In this document: positions 43,882 through 52,975 of the stretch, piece by piece | Position numbering within the stretch: the stretch's first letter is position 1 | How the letters are laid out: each line of letters begins with the position of its first letter | Source of the DNA: an uncultured Ruminococcus sp. | GTDB lineage: Bacteria; Bacillota; Clostridia; Oscillospirales; Ruminococcaceae | Assembly (NCBI GenBank): GCA_902786975.1 | Contig: CADAES010000011.1 | Span: forward strand, 1-64,000 | Reading direction: 5' to 3' | DNA: 64,000 nt | Position numbers and translations under genes: made by a program | Notes under the pieces: generated by a model | The model's database searches: none | Told to the model about the DNA's origin: nothing | The model's input: only the letters and a program-made list of their open reading frames with translations

Positions 43882-45162
43882 TTATTTCTTAGATAAATAC
43901 GCCTTTATGCTGTAAAGCTCTTTTCTTGCACGCTCATTTTCGGCAAAAATATTGTTATAAGCGTAAAGCGAAAATCCTTTACAACATTTCAAAGCATAAA
44001 TATCGGATATCTGTTTGGCGATTATACCGCAGTTTGAAACGAACTCCTGCTCTTTTCCGCTTATCTTGTACACGGCAAGACCGACTGTCAGAATCACTTT
44101 ATCACAGGTAACGATACTTTTCCACTCGTTGAGCGTATTCAGGAAAGGTTTGACGGGATTATCATAGCCAAAGTATATCTGGGGGCACATATAGTCTACA
44201 TAACCCTGTTCGCTGCCCCACTTTTTAACATCGGCGTACATATACTGATAATTGTTCTGTATATTTCCTTGCGGTGAAACACCGACCTGAATGTCGTTTC
44301 TGACCGATTTTACCGCACAGTATATCTCCCTGACCATTTTTGAGATGTTATCAAGTCTCCACTGTGAAAGCGGCCGGTCTGTTTTTGAAGCTGTATAGCA
44401 AGCCTTGTCAAAGTCCTCCTCTGTCGTCGGATAGAAATAGTCGTCGTAATGTATACCGTCAACAGCGTATTTGCGGACTATCTCCGCTGCGCCGTCGGCT
44501 ATCAGCTTTCTAACCTCGCTGTACCCGGGGTCAAGCCAAAGGTGTTTGTCGCCCGAGACACGGCGAACATAGCCGTTGGAGCTGTCAAACCATTTCTTTA
44601 CAGCGTAATGCGTGTCAAAGCAAGCAAAGCTGTCCTCACTTTCAAGGCGCAGAGGGTTTATCCAGCCGTGAAAAGACAGCTTGTACTTATGGGCTGTATT
44701 CACCATTATTTCAAGTGGGTCAAACGTTCCCTTTCTTCCCGCAAAGCCTGAAATGTATTTTGAACAAGGATAAAGTTCGGAATCGTAAAGCGCATCGCCG
44801 AACGGTCTTACGTGTACATAAACAGTATTGCACCCAAGTTCGCTTATATTCTTACAAGCCGCTTCAAAGCACCCCGTGAACTGATCCTGTGTTTTTCCCG
44901 TAAGCATAGGGGCAAGGTCGATATACGAAAGCCATACGGCTCTGACATCGGTATAATTGAGCGCCGATGCACTGTTAGTATTCTTTGCAGGCGTTAAACC
45001 GCTGTTCAAAGCCTGCTTGTCCGCATCGGGAACAGCAGACGACTTTACAAGAAATCCGCCGGGAGAGCTTGACAGGTCCGAGCTTTTATCACGGGCTTGT
45101 CCGCAGGCGGTATACGTCATCGCTAACGCTATTATCAACAAAACAGTCAGTATTCTTTTCAT
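43882..45162 (-). CDS. Lipoprotein with glycosyl hydrolase-like 10 (GHL10) domain
   Basis: 426 residues. Signal peptide with lipobox ending at Cys20 (MTYTACG), a Ser/Asp-rich linker, then a TIM-barrel GHL10 domain: DVRAVWLSYIDL, NTVYVHVRPFGDALYDS, FHGWINPLRL, AVDGIHYDDYFYP and YVDYMCPQIYFGYD. This DUF187-like family is thought to act on peptidoglycan or other glycans at the cell surface. It is exported and lipid-anchored. Monocistronic. Confidence 0.85.
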   Translation of the reverse strand: MKRILTVLLIIALAMTYTACGQARDKSSDLSSSPGGFLVKSSAVPDADKQALNSGLTPAKNTNSASALNYTDVRAVWLSYIDLAPMLTGKTQDQFTGCFEAACKNISELGCNTVYVHVRPFGDALYDSELYPCSKYISGFAGRKGTFDPLEIMVNTAHKYKLSFHGWINPLRLESEDSFACFDTHYAVKKWFDSSNGYVRRVSGDKHLWLDPGYSEVRKLIADGAAEIVRKYAVDGIHYDDYFYPTTEEDFDKACYTASKTDRPLSQWRLDNISKMVREIYCAVKSVRNDIQVGVSPQGNIQNNYQYMYADVKKWGSEQGYVDYMCPQIYFGYDNPVKPFLNTLNEWKSIVTCDKVILTVGLAVYKISGKEQEFVSNCGIIAKQISDIYALKCCKGFSLYAYNNIFAENERARKELYSIKAYLSKK

Positions 45163-45222
45163 TTTATATGCACCTCCGTCTTAATAATTATATTATTCAG
45201 ACAGAGGCAATATGATAAGGGA

Positions 45223-45255
45223 TAAAAAAGCAGCCGGGGCTTGCCCGACTGCTTA
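45223..45255 (-). terminator. Intrinsic terminator after the Wzz-like gene
   Basis: On the minus strand AGCAGTCGGGC pairs with GCCCCGGCTGCT around AA and is followed by TTTTTATC. Confidence 0.88.
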
Positions 45256-45272
45256 TCGCGAAACTATTATTA

Positions 45273-46460
45273 TCAGTGCTTGCACAGAACCAGAGCCACA
45301 CCGAATACTTCACGGCCGGTCTTTTCTATCTCTTTCTTTGTAAATTCAAGCTGCTTCATCGAAGTCACACCGTATGTTGCAACAATAACAACAGCATCGG
45401 CATTCTGTGAATCCATAAGAGCGTCTGCAGAGGTGTACAGGTCTCTTGCAGCTATCAACTCTGTACCGCAGTTAAGGTCCGAAAGAATGTTTCCGGTATT
45501 TTCAAGAATACCGTCGAGCTTTGTCTTGTTGTCTGCGGGAACAATAAGAAGCTTTTTGATGTCTTTTTTCAGTGCAACAGTGCAGGCAAATCTTTTATAC
45601 TCGACCTTTTGCTTTTCCTTGACCTTAGGTATTCTTGCTATGCTCTTAAAATCGAGGTATTCTATGTCGGATGATGTTCTGACCTTATCGGAAATAAGAT
45701 AAACAGCAAGAAGGATTATAACTACTACAATAAAGCCTCCGAAAAAGCCTATAATCACAAACTTTACAAGGCGATTGATATCGAACGAAGCGGATTTTCC
45801 GGTGCCGTCATAGAAAACGGAAGCTGTATCCACTATTTTGCTCGACTGAAAAGCTTCGTTGGGCTGAGTATTCTTTACAAATGCTTCGGAAAGCATCGAG
45901 GCTATATCCGATGCTCTGTCAACAGATATATCAGTTACAGAGAAAGAAAGCGTATTTGTACCGCTGAAGCTTGTATTTATCATCCATTTAATGTTATCTG
46001 CCGAGATATTCTTTACGCCTTTATCGCTGTAATCGTTTGAATTGACCTCTTTTGCGATACTTGCAAGCGTTTTTCCGCTTTTCAGCACTGAAACCGCCTC
46101 TTTCTGATAACGGCTTATCATATCCTTGAGATTTTCCTTTGCATAGTTTGAATACTCTACGGAAACAACGGATTTTACTATGCAGGAACGATCGATAACA
46201 TCTTCTTCCGTGCTCAATACTTTATCGGATTTATCCGATTCCGGATATACGGAAAGCTTGTTCTGTTTTAAAATGTTGTTGAATGTTACGCTCTGAGAAG
46301 ACTTGCTGATATGGTCGAATACTATATATCCGCAGGCTGCAAGCGTTGTAAGCAGGCTGATGACAAGAATAAGAACGATATGATCCCAGAAATACAGGAA
46401 TACCTGTGAAACCTCGATCTTGCGGTCTTTTTCTTCGGTGTATGCCGTATAATCATTCAT
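45273..46460 (-). CDS. Wzz/YveK-like chain-length protein with a kinase-like C-terminal domain lacking an evident P-loop
   Basis: 395 residues. Two membrane helices (about 27-50, HIVLILVISLLTTLAACGYI; about 233-255, FVIIGFFGGFIVVVIILLA) enclose an extracytoplasmic Wzz domain. The cytoplasmic part (about 265-395) looks like a bacterial tyrosine-kinase/ParA-type fold: strand LLIVPADNKTKLDGIL, helix GNILSDLNCG and strand ADAVVIVATYGVTS, but the expected GKS/GKT P-loop is missing and no Tyr-rich tail is present. It could regulate the length of a surface polysaccharide, or serve as an activator of a kinase encoded elsewhere. It lies far from the cluster at the left edge. Confidence 0.72.
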   Translation of the reverse strand: MNDYTAYTEEKDRKIEVSQVFLYFWDHIVLILVISLLTTLAACGYIVFDHISKSSQSVTFNNILKQNKLSVYPESDKSDKVLSTEEDVIDRSCIVKSVVSVEYSNYAKENLKDMISRYQKEAVSVLKSGKTLASIAKEVNSNDYSDKGVKNISADNIKWMINTSFSGTNTLSFSVTDISVDRASDIASMLSEAFVKNTQPNEAFQSSKIVDTASVFYDGTGKSASFDINRLVKFVIIGFFGGFIVVVIILLAVYLISDKVRTSSDIEYLDFKSIARIPKVKEKQKVEYKRFACTVALKKDIKKLLIVPADNKTKLDGILENTGNILSDLNCGTELIAARDLYTSADALMDSQNADAVVIVATYGVTSMKQLEFTKKEIEKTGREVFGVALVLCKH

Positions 46461-46516
46461 TACTGTAATACTCCTATCATATAATTCAAAATTTCAACTG
46501 TGAGCTGTATGATCTA

Positions 46517-47782
46517 TTATTTAAGATATTTATCAACAATATGGGAAAAATCAAATGTTGCAAAATAATCAGCGGGAGTTTCGGCTCTTCTGATAAGCTG
46601 GGTCGTTCCGTCCTCTTTGAGAAGTATCTCGGCAGAACGGAGCTTTCCGTTATAGTTATAACCCATTGAGAAGCCGTGAGCGCCTGTATCGTGGATAGCA
46701 AGGATATCGCCTATCTCTATCTCGGGGAGCATCCTGTCGATAGCGAACTTATCGTTATTCTCACAAAGTCCGCCGGTAACATCGTACTTGTGGTCGCACG
46801 GCTGATCCTCTTTGCCAAGAACAGTGATATGATGGTAAGCGCCGTACATTGCCGGTCTCATAAGATTGCAGGCACAGGCATCTACACCGACATATTCCTT
46901 GTATATATGCTTGAAGTGCTTTACAGTAGTGATAAGGTGACCGTACGGAGCGAGCATATATCTTCCGAGCTCGGTAAATACAGCGACATCGCCCATTCCT
47001 GCGGGAACGAGAATATCGTCAAACGCTTTATGAACACCCTCGCCGATAGCAAAGATATCGTTCTGAGGCTGGTCAGGTCTGTAGGAAATTCCTATACCGC
47101 CCGAAAGATTTATAAATTTGAACTCAATGCCTGCTTTTTCCTTTATCTCGACAGCAAGCTCGAAAAGGATCCTTGCAAGCTTTGGATAATAAGCGTTTGA
47201 AACTGTGTTTGAAGCAAGGAAAGCGTGGATGCCGAAATACTTAGCACCCTTTGCTTTGAGGAGCTTGAAGCCCTCTATTATCTGGTCGTGTGTAAAGCCG
47301 TACTTAGCATCACCGGGGTTGTCCATTATTTGATTGGCTATCTCGAATTTTCCGCCCGGATTGTAGCGGCAGCAGATAGTTTCAGGAATACCGCAAAGCT
47401 TGTCAAGATGCTCAATGTGAGTAAAATCGTCAATGTTGATATAAGCACCGAGCTCCCTTGCCTTGAGGTAGTCCTCATCGGGGGTCACGTTGGAAGAAAA
47501 CATTATATCGCTTCCGCGGAAGCCGCAGCACTCGCTGAGCATAAGCTCTGTGAGCGATGAGCAGTCAACGCCGCAGCCCTCTTCCTTGAGTATCTTCAGT
47601 ATATACGGATTGGGTGTTGCCTTTACGGCAAAATACTCCTTGAAACCCTTGTTCCAGCTGAAAGCCTTGTAAAGAGTTCTTGCATTCTCTCTGATACCCT
47701 TTTCATCGTAGATATGAAACGGTGTAGGATAACGGCTGATTATCTCCTCAGCCTTCTGCTTTGTAATGAACGGTCTTTTCAT
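46517..47782 (-). CDS. lysA: Diaminopimelate decarboxylase
   Basis: 421 residues from ATG 47782 (GAGGT 8 nt upstream). PLP fold-III decarboxylase making L-lysine from meso-diaminopimelate. PFHIYDEKGIREN at the start, PLP lysine in YFAVKATPNPYILKIL, FINLSGGIGISYRP, and a C-terminal CENNDKF in place of the common CESGD motif followed by HDTGAHGFSMGYNYNG. The family also contains related decarboxylases, so the name rests on overall pattern. Promoter at 47843-47871. Confidence 0.85.
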   Translation of the reverse strand: MKRPFITKQKAEEIISRYPTPFHIYDEKGIRENARTLYKAFSWNKGFKEYFAVKATPNPYILKILKEEGCGVDCSSLTELMLSECCGFRGSDIMFSSNVTPDEDYLKARELGAYINIDDFTHIEHLDKLCGIPETICCRYNPGGKFEIANQIMDNPGDAKYGFTHDQIIEGFKLLKAKGAKYFGIHAFLASNTVSNAYYPKLARILFELAVEIKEKAGIEFKFINLSGGIGISYRPDQPQNDIFAIGEGVHKAFDDILVPAGMGDVAVFTELGRYMLAPYGHLITTVKHFKHIYKEYVGVDACACNLMRPAMYGAYHHITVLGKEDQPCDHKYDVTGGLCENNDKFAIDRMLPEIEIGDILAIHDTGAHGFSMGYNYNGKLRSAEILLKEDGTTQLIRRAETPADYFATFDFSHIVDKYLK

Positions 47783-47842
47783 GTTGTTTAACCTCGCAAT
47801 CGTTAGCAAATACGCATATTTCCCTAAAATACATACAATAAG

Positions 47843-47871
47843 ATAATAACATTTTTTAATTAAGTAGTCAA
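47843..47871 (-). promoter_or_regulatory. SigA-type promoter for lysA
   Basis: On the minus strand TTGACT (47871-47866), 17-bp spacer, TATTAT (47848-47843), about 60 bp before the ATG. Confidence 0.65.
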
Positions 47872-47982
47872 GAACGTTTATAAATATTTCTGATTTTCAA
47901 TAGTTTTATGCCGTTTTTATGGGTTTGTATTGTCTATTTATACAATATTGAGTAGAAAAATTTGGTTTTTTACACAAACGAC

Positions 47983-48011
47983 TTGATTTTTAATGCATAA
48001 TGGATTATAAT
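47983..48011 (+). promoter_or_regulatory. SigA-type promoter for the LCP gene
   Basis: TTGATT at 47983-47988, 17-bp spacer, TATAAT at 48006-48011, then CGGAGGTG before ATG 48048. Confidence 0.78.
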
Positions 48012-48047
48012 ATTTTTGTTTATTGCTGAACGGAGGTGCTGATAAAC

Positions 48048-49427
48048 ATGGATAATGATGAGAAGGATCTCATTAAAGATAACGATATTGAAGCCACTAA
48101 AGAAATATCAGCTATTGATTTCTCTAACGAGATAACAAATAATAAAGAACCGTCGCATAAAGTCGGCGACCATGAAAAAAGACCTGTTCGCCGCGGTGCA
48201 AACGGTGAACATCGCAGACCGAACAGACGTCCGGAGCACGGCCCTAACAGGAGACCATCGGGTGACAGGAAACGTGACCTGCAGCACTCGCAGGGTGCTC
48301 CCGATCGTGTACGCAGAGGCGACCAAAAGAAAAGACCTGCCCAGGGCGCCAAGAAGATAAAGAAAAAAGGCTGGTCAAAGAAGAAAAAGGCTATCCTTAT
48401 CGCTTCTATCGTGATAGGCTTCCTGCTTATCGTAATCGGCATTATTGTCGGCGTCATTTATCACTATATCAATATGATCGACATTGTTACCGACGATGAG
48501 AGCTTTGAACTGCTTAGCTCTATCGAGCCGGACGAGCGTGACAAGAACCATTCACTTCCGGATTCCCCGGAGGAGGACAAGAAGGCTCTTGAAGAAGCTC
48601 TCAGAAGGAATCTTGAAGAAAACGAAAAAGAGCTTATGAGCGATGACAACGTTTTCAATATTCTGCTCATCGGCTGCGACGCAAGAAATAAGGAAGGCAG
48701 AGGCCGTTCGGACAGTATGATCCTTTTGTCCATCAACAAGGAAAAGGAAAAGGTTGTAATGACCTCGTTCCTGCGTGATACCTGGGTATCTATCCCTGAT
48801 GTCGGACCGCAGAGACTCAACGCCGCTTATGTATTCGGCGGACCTAAGCTTCTTATAAGAACGATACAGAGCAACTTCGGTATCAGGATAGACAAATATG
48901 CAAGAGTTAACTTCTATTCGTTCATGGAAGCAATAGACGCTATCGGCGGTGTCGATATCGAAGTCACCGACGAAGAGCTTGAATATCTCAACGATTATTC
49001 AAGGCATCAGAACAAACTGCTTGGACTTGACACTGAAAAAGACATACTCCAAAAGGCTGGTAAATACACTCTCAACGGTGTACAGGCACTTGCATATGCA
49101 AGAATAAGATATGTCGGAACAGACTTTGCACGTACTCAGCGTCAGAGAACAGTAATGAACGAGATATTCAGAAAAGCTAAGAATCTCAGTCTTACCGAGC
49201 TTAACGACTTCCTTGAAAAGGTACTGCCGAATGTAACGACAAACCTTGAAAAGGGCGAGATATTCTCAATGATACTGCATGCTTCGAGCTATCTGAGCTA
49301 CGAACGAACGGAACAGTCCATTCCTAACCTCAGGTCGTTCAAGAACATGGTCATCGACGGAATGATGGTTCTGGGCATAGACTTTGACAAATACAAGGCT
49401 GAGCTCAAGCAGAGCATTTACGGCTGA
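48048..49427 (+). CDS. LytR-CpsA-Psr (LCP) family glycopolymer transferase
   Basis: 459 residues. Arg/Lys/Pro-rich cytoplasmic tail (about 30-108), one membrane helix (AILIASIVIGFLLIVIGIIVG), then the extracellular LCP domain: NILLIGCDARNKEGRGRSDS with the Arg/Asp pair, TSFLRDTWVSIPDVG, RLNAAYVFGG, INAIGGVDIE-like and YARIRYVGTDFARTQRQRTV. LCP enzymes join lipid-linked polymers (teichoic acid, capsule) to peptidoglycan. The basic tail is longer than in most relatives. Followed by a terminator. Confidence 0.92.
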   Translation: MDNDEKDLIKDNDIEATKEISAIDFSNEITNNKEPSHKVGDHEKRPVRRGANGEHRRPNRRPEHGPNRRPSGDRKRDLQHSQGAPDRVRRGDQKKRPAQGAKKIKKKGWSKKKKAILIASIVIGFLLIVIGIIVGVIYHYINMIDIVTDDESFELLSSIEPDERDKNHSLPDSPEEDKKALEEALRRNLEENEKELMSDDNVFNILLIGCDARNKEGRGRSDSMILLSINKEKEKVVMTSFLRDTWVSIPDVGPQRLNAAYVFGGPKLLIRTIQSNFGIRIDKYARVNFYSFMEAIDAIGGVDIEVTDEELEYLNDYSRHQNKLLGLDTEKDILQKAGKYTLNGVQALAYARIRYVGTDFARTQRQRTVMNEIFRKAKNLSLTELNDFLEKVLPNVTTNLEKGEIFSMILHASSYLSYERTEQSIPNLRSFKNMVIDGMMVLGIDFDKYKAELKQSIYG

Positions 49428-49437
49428 TGATAATTAT

Positions 49438-49467
49438 TCAGGGGCTGAAAAAGCCCCTGATTTTTTT
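49438..49467 (+). terminator. Intrinsic terminator after the LCP gene
   Basis: TCAGGGGCT and AGCCCCTGA pair around GAAAA and are followed by seven or eight T. Confidence 0.92.
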
Positions 49468-49477
49468 ATCGCAGATA

Positions 49478-49506
49478 TTGAAATCAGCAAGCTGATATGT
49501 TATAAT
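49478..49506 (+). promoter_or_regulatory. SigA-type promoter for the DUF951-prfA operon
   Basis: TTGAAA at 49478-49483, 17-bp spacer, TATAAT at 49501-49506. Confidence 0.78.
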
Positions 49507-49544
49507 AATCTAATAGATATTCAAAGAAAGAGGTGCTGCCGGAA

Positions 49545-49733
49545 ATGGATATTATCAAAGGTGATATACTTGTAATGAAAAAGGAACATCCCTGCGGGAA
49601 CAATCAGATGTATGTCCTCAGGTCGGGAATGGATTTCAAGCTTCGGTGCACCAAATGTCAGCGGGAGTTTATGATACCTCGCAGCAAGGCAGAAAAGAAC
49701 GTGAAAAAGATAATCAGAGAGGCTGAAACATAG
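49545..49733 (+). CDS. DUF951 family protein
   Basis: 62 residues from ATG 49545 (GAGGTG upstream; an earlier TTG at 49533 is less likely). KGDILVMKKEHPCGNNQMYVLR and KLRCTKCQREFMIPRSKAEK match DUF951, small Firmicute proteins with a possible zinc site (single Cys plus CxxC). Function unknown. First gene of a run leading to prfA and tsaC, a common arrangement. Confidence 0.85.
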   Translation: MDIIKGDILVMKKEHPCGNNQMYVLRSGMDFKLRCTKCQREFMIPRSKAEKNVKKIIREAET

Positions 49734-49778
49734 CTTTGCCGGAATTTTTCAGTTATATTCAATAAGGAGGAAAAAGCT

Positions 49779-50858
49779 ATGTTTGAAAAATTAAAAGCCA
49801 TTGAGGATAAATTCAACGAGATAAACGAAAAACTGATGCAGCCCGAGGTCGTAAACGACAACGCACAGTATACAGCACTGATGAAGGAATACAAGCAGCT
49901 TGAGCCGATAATCGCAAAGCTCGGTGAGTACAAGGCTGCGAAGGCTTCTTTTGACGAGGCTTCGGAGCTTCTTGACCAGGGCGGGCTCGACAAGGATTTC
50001 AAGGAGCTTGTTCAGATGCAGTACGAAGAGGCAAAGCAGCAGCTTCCGACACTTGAGGAGGAACTGAAGATACTGCTTCTGCCAAAGGACCCTAACGACG
50101 ACAAAAACGTCATTATCGAGATAAGAGGCGGTGCAGGCGGTGAAGAGGCGGCTCTGTTTGCGGCTGCGCTTTACAGAATGTACTCGATGTACGCTTCTTC
50201 AAAGGGCTGGCAGACCGAGATAATGAACGAAAACGAAACGGAACTCGGCGGATACAAGGAAGTTACCTTTATCGTTACTGGAGCAGGTGCATATTCAAGG
50301 CTCAAATACGAAAGCGGCGTTCACAGGGTACAGAGAGTGCCGGAGACAGAATCGCAGGGGCGTGTTCACACATCGACCGCTACTGTTGCAGTGCTCCCGG
50401 AAGCTGAAGAGGTCGAACTGGAGCTGAATGAAGAGCGTGATATCAAAATGGAGGTATTCCGTTCATCTGGTGCCGGCGGACAGCACATCAACAAGACATC
50501 GTCTGCGGTAAGGCTCATCCACATTCCGACAGGCACGGTCGTTGAATGTCAGAACGAGCGTTCACAGTTCCAGAACAGAGAAAAGGCTCTGAAAATGCTG
50601 CGTTCAAAGCTGCTCGACGAAAAAGTCAGGGCACAGGAGAACGAGATAGCTTCAAACAGACGTTCACAGGTAGGCACAGGTGACAGGTCAGAGCGTATAA
50701 GGACATACAACTACCCCGAGGGAAGAATATCCGACCACCGAATCGGACTTACGATATACAGGCTCGAGCAGGTGCTCAACGGCAACCTTGACGAGGTGAT
50801 AGACGCACTCGCTACCGCAGACCAGGCAGCGAAGCTTGCAAGTCAGGAGAGTGAATAA
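49779..50858 (+). CDS. prfA: Peptide chain release factor 1
   Basis: 359 residues. Catalytic GGQ in SSGAGGQHINKT, EIRGGAGGEEAALFAA and RVQRVPETESQGRVHTSTATV. The lack of a programmed frameshift and the TESQGRVHTS stretch favour RF1 (reading UAA/UAG) over RF2. Strong AAGGAGG site before ATG 49779. No prmC methylase gene follows; a GNAT gene and tsaC do. Confidence 0.95.
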   Translation: MFEKLKAIEDKFNEINEKLMQPEVVNDNAQYTALMKEYKQLEPIIAKLGEYKAAKASFDEASELLDQGGLDKDFKELVQMQYEEAKQQLPTLEEELKILLLPKDPNDDKNVIIEIRGGAGGEEAALFAAALYRMYSMYASSKGWQTEIMNENETELGGYKEVTFIVTGAGAYSRLKYESGVHRVQRVPETESQGRVHTSTATVAVLPEAEEVELELNEERDIKMEVFRSSGAGGQHINKTSSAVRLIHIPTGTVVECQNERSQFQNREKALKMLRSKLLDEKVRAQENEIASNRRSQVGTGDRSERIRTYNYPEGRISDHRIGLTIYRLEQVLNGNLDEVIDALATADQAAKLASQESE

Positions 50859-50861
50859 GCT

Positions 50862-51326
50862 ATGACATTTTGCACAGTGGGTATTGAGTATTTACAACAG
50901 CTGGTACAGCTTAGGCTCGATTATCTGACCGAGGATCACGGTTCTCTTTCGGATGAGGAAACAAAGCGCATATCCGAAAAACTGCCCGATTACTATAAAA
51001 GGCATCTTAACAAGGATCTGTTTGTTTACGCTTGTATCAGCGGGGACGAGATCATTGGCATCTGTTTTCTGCTTGTGACGGAAAAGCCTGCAAATCCCGA
51101 TTTTCTCAACGGAAAGACGGGTATGCTGCTCAACGTTTACACAAAGCCCGAGCACAGGCATAAAGGATATGCAAAGAAGCTGGTCGAGATGATGCTTGCA
51201 GACGCAAAGGCTATGGAGCTTGATTTTATCGAGCTCAAAGCAACGGAGGACGGCTACGGCTTGTACAAGGCGGTCGGATTCAAGGACAGCGTTTCAAAGT
51301 ATCACGATATGAAATTCGTGCTTTAA
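50862..51326 (+). CDS. GNAT family N-acetyltransferase
   Basis: 154 residues. The acetyl-CoA-binding signature is seen in VYTKPEHRHKGYAKKLVEMML, preceded by IIGICFLLVTEKP and followed by LKATEDGYGLYKAVGF. Substrate unknown. It starts 3 nt after prfA; by its place it could act on a translation factor, but this is conjecture. Confidence 0.85.
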   Translation: MTFCTVGIEYLQQLVQLRLDYLTEDHGSLSDEETKRISEKLPDYYKRHLNKDLFVYACISGDEIIGICFLLVTEKPANPDFLNGKTGMLLNVYTKPEHRHKGYAKKLVEMMLADAKAMELDFIELKATEDGYGLYKAVGFKDSVSKYHDMKFVL

Positions 51327-51350
51327 GAGAAAGTGCAAAGGAAGATATAA

Positions 51351-52370
51351 ATGTACAGAACAAAAATGCTCCCGTCGGACGAGCGCTCGATCGATGAAGC
51401 TGCAGAGCTTCTAAGAAGAGGTGAGGTCGTCGGCATACCTACCGAGACAGTATACGGACTCGGGGCGAATGCACTCGACGAGGACGCAGTCAGAAAGATA
51501 TTTACCGCCAAAGGCAGACCTGCGGACAATCCGCTTATAGTTCACATTTCGGATATGGATATGATAAAGCCGCTGGTCACCGAGATACCCGAGCTTGCTT
51601 ACAGGTGCGCAGAGGAATTCTGGGCGGGTCCGCTGACTATGATACTGCCTAAAAGCGATATTATACCGAGTGTGACAAGCGGAGGACTTGACACCGTAGG
51701 GATAAGAATGCCCAGTCACAAAACGGCAAGGGCTGTTATAAAAAAATGCGGCTTCCCTATCGCTGCGCCGTCGGCTAACCTTTCGGGCAGTCCTTCACCG
51801 ACAACAGCGGGACACGTTTTCAACGATATGAACGGCAGGATACCCGCAATAATCGACGGCGGTTTTTCAGCTGTCGGTGTCGAATCAACGGTAATTTCAT
51901 TTGAAAACGGCGCTATAAGGATACTCCGCCCCGGCTTCGTTTCTGCTGAGGATCTTAAGGAGATCACTCCCGACGTTATTATCGACAAGGGTGTGGTTGC
52001 ACAGCTTGAAAAGGGTGCGATAGCGCGTTCACCCGGAATGAAATACAAACACTACGCTCCGAAGGCTGACATAACCATAATCGATGCAAGCCTCGATGCG
52101 TTCAGGGCGTATGTCAGAAATAACGCTGACGAGGACTGTGTATGTCTTACATTCGGCGAGGACGACTGCGAGGGCTTGAACGTAAGGACACTTTGTTACG
52201 GACAGACGGACGCTCAGCAGGCACATTTCCTGTTTGACAGGCTAAGGGAGCTTGACGAAATAGGCGCAAAAAAAGCGTTTGCACGCTGCCCGAGCAAGGA
52301 GGGCGTCGGTCTGGCTGTTTACAACAGGCTTCTCAGGGCTGCCGCTTTTCAGGTGGTGACGTTGAAATGA
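51351..52370 (+). CDS. L-threonylcarbamoyladenylate synthase (TsaC/Sua5 type)
   Basis: 339 residues: YrdC domain (about 10-200; GEVVGIPTETVYGLGANALDEDAV, KGRPADNPLIVHI, FPIAAPSANLSGSPSPTTA) plus the C-terminal Sua5 extension with SPGMKYKHYAPKA. It makes threonylcarbamoyl-AMP for the t6A modification of ANN-decoding tRNAs. Overlaps coaE by 4 nt (ATGA). Confidence 0.93.
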   Translation: MYRTKMLPSDERSIDEAAELLRRGEVVGIPTETVYGLGANALDEDAVRKIFTAKGRPADNPLIVHISDMDMIKPLVTEIPELAYRCAEEFWAGPLTMILPKSDIIPSVTSGGLDTVGIRMPSHKTARAVIKKCGFPIAAPSANLSGSPSPTTAGHVFNDMNGRIPAIIDGGFSAVGVESTVISFENGAIRILRPGFVSAEDLKEITPDVIIDKGVVAQLEKGAIARSPGMKYKHYAPKADITIIDASLDAFRAYVRNNADEDCVCLTFGEDDCEGLNVRTLCYGQTDAQQAHFLFDRLRELDEIGAKKAFARCPSKEGVGLAVYNRLLRAAAFQVVTLK

Positions 52371-52975
52371 GTTTCATCATAGGTCTTACAGGTCAGAGCG
52401 GTGCTGGCAAAACAACTGTGTGCAAGTATCTGGCGCAGGCTGGGTTTGGCATAATCAACTGCGATGAGGTCGCTCGCATCTGTATGCTGGACGGCAGTAA
52501 CTGCTGCAGGGAGCTTGCCAGACACTTCCCTTCCTGCTTTGACAAAAAGCTTTCGCTTGACAGGCGTGCTATATCCCGTATCATCTTTTCGGACAGAGAA
52601 AAACTGAAACTGTTTGACGGGATAGTTTATCCCTTTATAAATAAGCTGATCGACGAAAGCATCTCGAAGCTGTCGGACAAATACGAATACATCGTACTTG
52701 ACGCTCCGACGCTTTTTGAAGCGGGCGCAGATAAGAAATGTGATATAATAATCGGTGTAACAGCCGATAAAAATACAAGGCTCAAAAGGATAATGCAAAG
52801 AGACGGTATAGACGAGGAGCTTGCGCTGAAACGCTTTGCAAGCCAGCATACCACGAGGTTTTACAAGAACAGATGCGATATGCTCATAGTTAATGACGGG
52901 ACTGCTTTGCAGGCTGAAAACAGCACAAAAGAGATAATAAAAAGAATAAAGGAAAGTAAAAATGGCAGCAACTAA
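52367..52975 (+). CDS. coaE: Dephospho-CoA kinase
   Basis: 202 residues. P-loop GLTGQSGAGKTTV, NCDEVAR, VLDAPTLFEAGADKKCD and the LID-like region LKRIMQRDGIDEELALKRF. Last step of coenzyme A synthesis. Overlaps the next gene by 14 nt. Confidence 0.93.
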   Translation: MSFIIGLTGQSGAGKTTVCKYLAQAGFGIINCDEVARICMLDGSNCCRELARHFPSCFDKKLSLDRRAISRIIFSDREKLKLFDGIVYPFINKLIDESISKLSDKYEYIVLDAPTLFEAGADKKCDIIIGVTADKNTRLKRIMQRDGIDEELALKRFASQHTTRFYKNRCDMLIVNDGTALQAENSTKEIIKRIKESKNGSN

